Positions 60,627-64,000 of a stretch of DNA of 64,000 bases are shown piece by piece (position 1 is the stretch's first letter; the number at the start of each line of letters is the position of its first letter). The notes under the pieces were generated by a model. That model saw nothing but the letters and a program-made list of their open reading frames with translations. It was not told where the DNA came from and ran no database searches. The DNA comes from an uncultured Fidelibacterota bacterium. GTDB lineage: Bacteria > Fidelibacterota > Marinisomatia > Marinisomatales > UBA1611. Location of the stretch: contig CALCSS010000050.1 in the NCBI GenBank assembly GCA_937893835.1, forward strand, positions 1 through 64,000, written 5' to 3'. A program made the translations under genes and the position numbers.

Positions 60627-61139
60627 ATGGAATGGTTAGGAGTATTATTACTTTACCTCATTTCGGGGTTTTTGAAAAAACGTGAACAAAATAAAAAACA
60701 AAGAGAAATTGAATCTGATCCAAATTGGGATGATGTGGATCCCATAGAAAAGGAAGAACCATCAAATGATATAGAACAGTTATTAAATGATCTATTTGAA
60801 CAAAACCCAAAGGTATCTCAACCCTATTCTGATGTGAAGGAGGTCTTGGGGACAGAAGAAGATGATCTGTTATCTGAAAATCTTGATCAAGAATCCGGTG
60901 AAATGATTGAAAAAGAAATCATTCCCGAAGATGACCGAACTATGATCGATGCTCAACTTGAAGATTTTGAGGATAATATTTATCATTCCAAACTCGCTGA
61001 AAGAGAAGAGTTGCATTATGGTAATAAGTGGCTGCGGCGGGTCAATCTCAAAGAAGAATTATTTAGAACAAAGCGATCTTTACGGAGATCCATAATAATA
61101 AAAGAGATCTTGGATAAACCTATCGGAATGAGAGATTAG
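60627..61139 (+). CDS. Acidic protein with one N-terminal membrane helix
   Basis: The 170-residue product starts at ATG 60627 (AAGGAG ten bases before); ATG 60618 lies too close to that site. It has a short hydrophobic helix (MEWLGVLLLYLISGFLKKRE) and then a highly charged, low-complexity region rich in Glu, Asp and Gln (about 20-120), ending in a more ordered basic segment WLRRVNLKEELFRTKRSLRR (about 136-155). No family is recognised. It is convergent with coaE (four-base overlap of the stop codons) and is probably the last gene of the nfeD-floA unit. Confidence 0.65.
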   Translation: MEWLGVLLLYLISGFLKKREQNKKQREIESDPNWDDVDPIEKEEPSNDIEQLLNDLFEQNPKVSQPYSDVKEVLGTEEDDLLSENLDQESGEMIEKEIIPEDDRTMIDAQLEDFEDNIYHSKLAEREELHYGNKWLRRVNLKEELFRTKRSLRRSIIIKEILDKPIGMRD

Positions 61140-61729
61140 GCTAAAAGAGCATATACTTTTTTTGATTCAGTAATAAGATCGTCTTTTGTGCCATTGTTGT
61201 GGATAACAAAGTCTGCCATATGGACCTTATCCTCATCAGGCCATTGTAAATCAAGCCTTCGCAAAAACTCATCTCTTGTTAGGCCACCTCTTTCCATGAC
61301 TCTTTCAGTGCGCAATCTTAGGTGGCTTGTGATCACTACTACATAATCCATATGCGTATCAGCGCCAGATTCATATATTAGTGCTGCATCAACACAAAAT
61401 ATTTCGTGTTGTCCTTTTTCCAGAATCAGGTCAAAACTATTATCAATATTTGTAAATACATACGGATGGATGATCGTATTCAATCTTAACTGATGATCTT
61501 CATCTTGGAAGGCTATTCTTGCAAGTTTTGATTTTTCTATCTTTCCTTCTCTATTTAGTATATCTGTGCCAAACTCAGCTATGATCTCACCCTGAGCGGT
61601 CTCATTCTTATATAAAATGTCTTTTGCAATAGAGTCTGCATCAAATATGTATGCTCCCCACTCTCCGAATAGAGAACTGACCGAAGATTTTCCGGATCCA
61701 ATACCGCCTGTTAATCCTATTTTTAGCAT
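61136..61729 (-). CDS. coaE: Dephospho-CoA kinase
   Basis: CoaE phosphorylates dephospho-CoA in the last step of coenzyme A synthesis. The 197 residues have the P-loop GLTGGIGSGKSSV (about 5-17), FDADSIAKDILY (about 33-44), the segment LARIAFQDEDHQLRLNTIIH (within about 68-87) and VITSHLRLRTERVMERGGLT (within about 132-151). Length is normal. It overlaps the convergent acidic gene by four bases and is preceded by adk with a two-base gap. Confidence 0.96.
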   Translation of the reverse strand: MLKIGLTGGIGSGKSSVSSLFGEWGAYIFDADSIAKDILYKNETAQGEIIAEFGTDILNREGKIEKSKLARIAFQDEDHQLRLNTIIHPYVFTNIDNSFDLILEKGQHEIFCVDAALIYESGADTHMDYVVVITSHLRLRTERVMERGGLTRDEFLRRLDLQWPDEDKVHMADFVIHNNGTKDDLITESKKVYALLA

Positions 61730-61731
61730 GG

Positions 61732-62292
61732 CTATTTAATTGTTATTAATATTCTATCTGTGATCTCTTCTATTTCGCCAAGTCCATCGATGTTTTTCAA
61801 CAACCCCTTTTTATTATAAAAGTCTAACAATGGTTCAGTTTTCTCCCAATAGATTTTTTGCCGTTTGCGTATCACCGCAGAATTATCATCACTCCTACCA
61901 GATTCCAGTCCTCGTTTTACAAGCCTATCTACAAGCTCATCCTCATCAGCTGATAGGCTAATGACCTTATCAAGTACCTGGTCACTTTCGTTCATTATGA
62001 TCTCAAATCCTATTGCTTGATCTAGTGTTCTTGGGAATCCATCTAGGATATATCCATTATCACAATCAGTTTTTTTTAGTCTATCTCTAACTATGTCGAG
62101 CAAGAACTCATCTGGTACAAGTTTACCTTTGTCTATGAATTTTTTAGCAATGATACCCACATCTGTTTTTGCGCGGATCTCCGTACGCAATAAATCTCCA
62201 GTTGAAATATGTGCTATTTCCAATTCATGGTTTATTCTTTTGGCTTGTGTACCCTTTCCAACCCCCGGAGGGCCCATGATCAATAATCTCAT
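61732..62292 (-). CDS. adk: Adenylate kinase, short form
   Basis: Adk interconverts ATP, ADP and AMP. The 186 residues have the P-loop MGPPGVGKGTQAK (about 6-18), ISTGDLLR (about 34-41), DGFPRTLDQA (about 85-94) and RRSDDNSAVIRKR-like GRSDDNSAVIRKRQKIYWEK (within about 132-151). The long LID insertion with zinc-binding Cys residues seen in Gram-positive enzymes is missing, as in short-form kinases. It lies between nupC and coaE on the same strand. Confidence 0.95.
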   Translation of the reverse strand: MRLLIMGPPGVGKGTQAKRINHELEIAHISTGDLLRTEIRAKTDVGIIAKKFIDKGKLVPDEFLLDIVRDRLKKTDCDNGYILDGFPRTLDQAIGFEIIMNESDQVLDKVISLSADEDELVDRLVKRGLESGRSDDNSAVIRKRQKIYWEKTEPLLDFYNKKGLLKNIDGLGEIEEITDRILITIK

Positions 62293-62302
62293 ATTATATC
62301 CA

Positions 62303-63523
62303 TCATAATAAAAACCCAGCGATCGTTGCAGTTAACCAAGATGCAAGTGCACCGCCTATCATCGCCTTTAGTGCCAATTTTGAAAGGTCCTTTCTTCTAT
62401 GTGGTGCCATTCCTCCGATTCCACCAAGCTGTATTCCAATGGAGCCAAAATTAGCAAATCCACACAGGGCATAACTGGCGATCACAGCAGTTCGCTCTGA
62501 GATCTGATTATTAGCAATAAGGTCGCTAAGATTAGAATAGGCGATCAATTCCGTTAGAACGATCTTTTCACCCATCAAAGTTCCCAGGGTTCTTGCCTCA
62601 TCCCAAGGTACGCCCATGGTCCAGGCCAAAGGTTGGAAAATCACTCCCATCAACTGCTGCATATTGATAGAAAATAAATATTCTAAAGAATAATTTACCA
62701 TAGTTATGATCGATACGAATGCAATTAGCATGGCAGCAACATTGGCAGCAAGTTTTAGACCGTCAGTTGCTCCTTGACCCAATGCATCCATTGCATTCTC
62801 TGCTTGTTTATCGATTGTTATTTGTATGTCACCCAATGTATTGGCTTGTTCTGTCTCAGGATATATTATTTTTGCTATGACCAATGCTGCTGGTGCAGAC
62901 ATAATGCTTGCAGCCAAGAGATGGCCAGCGATCCCAGGGATGGATTGAAGCCATAGAACATAAAGGGCAAGTACAGACCCGGCAGCCGTTGCAAATCCAC
63001 CTGTCATGACAGCCATCAATTCTGATTTGGTCATACTGTTTATGAATGGTCGAATCAAAATAGGTGCCTCGGTCTGGCCAACAAAAATGTTTGCAGATAT
63101 GCTTAATGTCTCTGCGCCACTTGTCTTCATGCTTAGTTCCATGATCTTTGCAACCCACTTTACAATGAATTGAATTATGCCAAAATGGTAAGTCACGGCT
63201 ATCAGACTAGAAAAGAATATGATCACAGGCAATGCACGAAAAGCAAAATTGACCATAGCAGCATGATAGCCAATTTCTGGAATGAATGATGTGAATAGGA
63301 AATTACTCCCTGCATCGGAAAAACTAATTAACTTTTTAAAGATAGTATCGATATTGGAAAATTGAGACCTTACAAATGGGATCTTTAGGATAATGACCGC
63401 GAATAATAATTGTAGTCCAATGCCCCATATGACTGTATGAGCCTTTATTGCCTTACGGTTATTGGATAATAAAAAAGCAATACCCAAAAGGACGACAATC
63501 CCAAGAAGACCAGTAATCCTCAT
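62303..63523 (-). CDS. nupC: Concentrative nucleoside transporter (CNT family)
   Basis: NupC-type proteins import nucleosides with H+ or Na+. The 406 residues form eight to ten helices. Family motifs are GQTEAPILIRPFINSMTKSE (about 149-168), MTGGFATAAGSVLALYV (about 174-190) and near the C-terminus ALCGFANFGSIGIQLGGIGG (within about 351-371). The TEAP motif of CNTs (PxGxTE/EAPL) contacts the nucleoside. It overlaps tdk by four bases (ATGA), so import and phosphorylation of thymidine are encoded together. The symbol is a family-level assignment. Confidence 0.93.
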   Translation of the reverse strand: MRITGLLGIVVLLGIAFLLSNNRKAIKAHTVIWGIGLQLLFAVIILKIPFVRSQFSNIDTIFKKLISFSDAGSNFLFTSFIPEIGYHAAMVNFAFRALPVIIFFSSLIAVTYHFGIIQFIVKWVAKIMELSMKTSGAETLSISANIFVGQTEAPILIRPFINSMTKSELMAVMTGGFATAAGSVLALYVLWLQSIPGIAGHLLAASIMSAPAALVIAKIIYPETEQANTLGDIQITIDKQAENAMDALGQGATDGLKLAANVAAMLIAFVSIITMVNYSLEYLFSINMQQLMGVIFQPLAWTMGVPWDEARTLGTLMGEKIVLTELIAYSNLSDLIANNQISERTAVIASYALCGFANFGSIGIQLGGIGGMAPHRRKDLSKLALKAMIGGALASWLTATIAGFLL

Positions 63524-64000
63524 TGTAGATTTTCCTTAGGTGGTTGGAAGCAATTTCTACACCTTGCCTCATATTTATCAAGTTCTCCGATCACAACCTG
63601 ATCAGAATCATCAGAAGTTCTTTGGCTGTAGGATGCAGGATTTCCGCATATGACACAGATTGCTCTTAATTTATCTATATATTCTGCTTCGCACATGATG
63701 TCTGGCATGGGTCCGAATGGTAAGCCTCTATAATCAGTGTCAAGGCCCGCAACAATAACACGTTTCTTATCAGCAGCCAATTCTTTACAAACACTCACTA
63801 TGGAATGATCAAAGAATTGTGCCTCATCGATGCCTATTACATCATGCTTTTTTGACATCTTTATTATTTCTTCAGGACTGTCTGTGATAAAAGACATCAT
63901 TTTTAACTTATTATGGCTAACTATGTGGTCCTTTTCATAGCGAGAGTCTATATTTGGTTTGAAGATAGATATGGACATTTTGGCGATTTCTGCCCTACGT
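63520..64000 (-). CDS. tdk: Thymidine kinase (type II), N-terminus cut by window edge
   Basis: Tdk phosphorylates thymidine in nucleotide salvage. The visible part is about 160 residues and reads through to the window edge as RRAEIAKMSISIFKPNIDSR, which matches the family after its P-loop; the P-loop itself (GPMFSGKS-like) lies outside. The ATG at 63978 is internal and not the true start. Visible motifs are IDEAQFFD (about 57-64 of the visible part), VAGLDTDYRGLPFGPMPDIM (within about 81-101), and the zinc cysteines CVICGN and CRNC near the end. It is coupled to nupC. Confidence 0.95.
   Translation of the reverse strand, partial: RRAEIAKMSISIFKPNIDSRYEKDHIVSHNKLKMMSFITDSPEEIIKMSKKHDVIGIDEAQFFDHSIVSVCKELAADKKRVIVAGLDTDYRGLPFGPMPDIMCEAEYIDKLRAICVICGNPASYSQRTSDDSDQVVIGELDKYEARCRNCFQPPKENLQ

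Noticed and set aside
1..64000. CRISPR arrays, insertion sequences, prophage or defence genes
   Set aside because: No regularly spaced repeats, transposase, integrase or phage structural motif was found; nearly all space is taken up by housekeeping and envelope genes.

Overview
The window reads as an ordinary chromosomal segment of an AT-rich, Gram-negative, probably marine bacterium. The outer-membrane equipment is explicit: BamA, an OmpH/Skp chaperone, and LpxA, LpxC, LpxD, LpxB, LpxK and an LpxL-type acyltransferase. Secreted FG-GAP/Ig-like proteins, a Na+-type membrane pyrophosphatase and a FloA/NfeD pair point to the FCB superphylum, most plausibly Neomarinimicrobiota (SAR406/Marine Group A). 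That placement is inference from gene content; no rRNA gene is present. No phage, insertion sequence, CRISPR array or defence island was seen.

Layout. 1-1318 (-): a C-terminal processing protease cut by the window edge and an outer-membrane-like protein. 1576-8137 (+): two very large, related exported proteins. 8090-12504 (-): a lipid A operon (Gfo/Idh oxidoreductase, ICMT-like methyltransferase, lpxB, DUF374 acyltransferase, lpxK). 12645-13334: an acidic-tailed membrane protein, sharing a bidirectional terminator with ychF. 14495-15948: fabA divergent from an enoyl-ACP-reductase-like SDR. 15962-19146 (-): TPR lipoprotein, MFS and EamA transporters, YqgE. 19292-36601 (+): uvrA, a transketolase-like enzyme, ruvB-queA-ispD-ispF-ispE, tRNA-Gln, prs-rplY-pth, hppA, rpsF-rpsR-rplI, priA. 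36611-41900 (+): PorV/PorQ-like protein, a family I.5-type lipase, MarR regulator, mutY, plsC, DoxX-like protein, a small coiled-coil protein. 41885-43537 (-): FGGY kinase preceded by a small membrane gene whose frame is broken. 43665-45140 (+): ferredoxin and Mrp ATPase. 45296-55221 (+): a long envelope operon uppS-bamA-ompH-lpxD-lpxC-fabZ-lpxA-(OM protein)-dxr-rseP. 55214-57352 (-): DUF3108 protein, tsaC-like gene, lpxL. 57430-61139 (+): nfeD-floA, a methyltransferase and an acidic membrane-anchored protein. 61136-64000 (-): coaE, adk, nupC and tdk, the last cut by the window edge.

How the genes fit together. Most of the early Raetz lipid A pathway is split over three loci (lpxD/C/A with fabZ; lpxB/K; lpxL). 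Isoprenoid precursor synthesis (dxr, ispD, ispF, ispE) and undecaprenyl diphosphate synthesis (uppS) feed the same envelope. fabA, the SDR and fabZ supply acyl chains. Close packing with TAATG and ATGA junctions suggests extensive translational coupling.

Most worth a second look: lpxA has no ATG/GTG/TTG codon that would give a full-length protein and probably starts at AUU (51412); a 75-residue membrane protein gene before the FGGY kinase is broken by one base in an A6 run yet keeps an ATGA junction; two tandem giant exported proteins share an N-terminal half, one with worn-out calcium motifs and a newly duplicated tail; a perfect palindrome sits just before marR; and the lpxB/lpxK operon begins with a GnnA-like oxidoreductase that could mean amide-linked lipid A. 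I did not find a clear, wholly new multi-gene system; the giant exported pair is the least explained locus.
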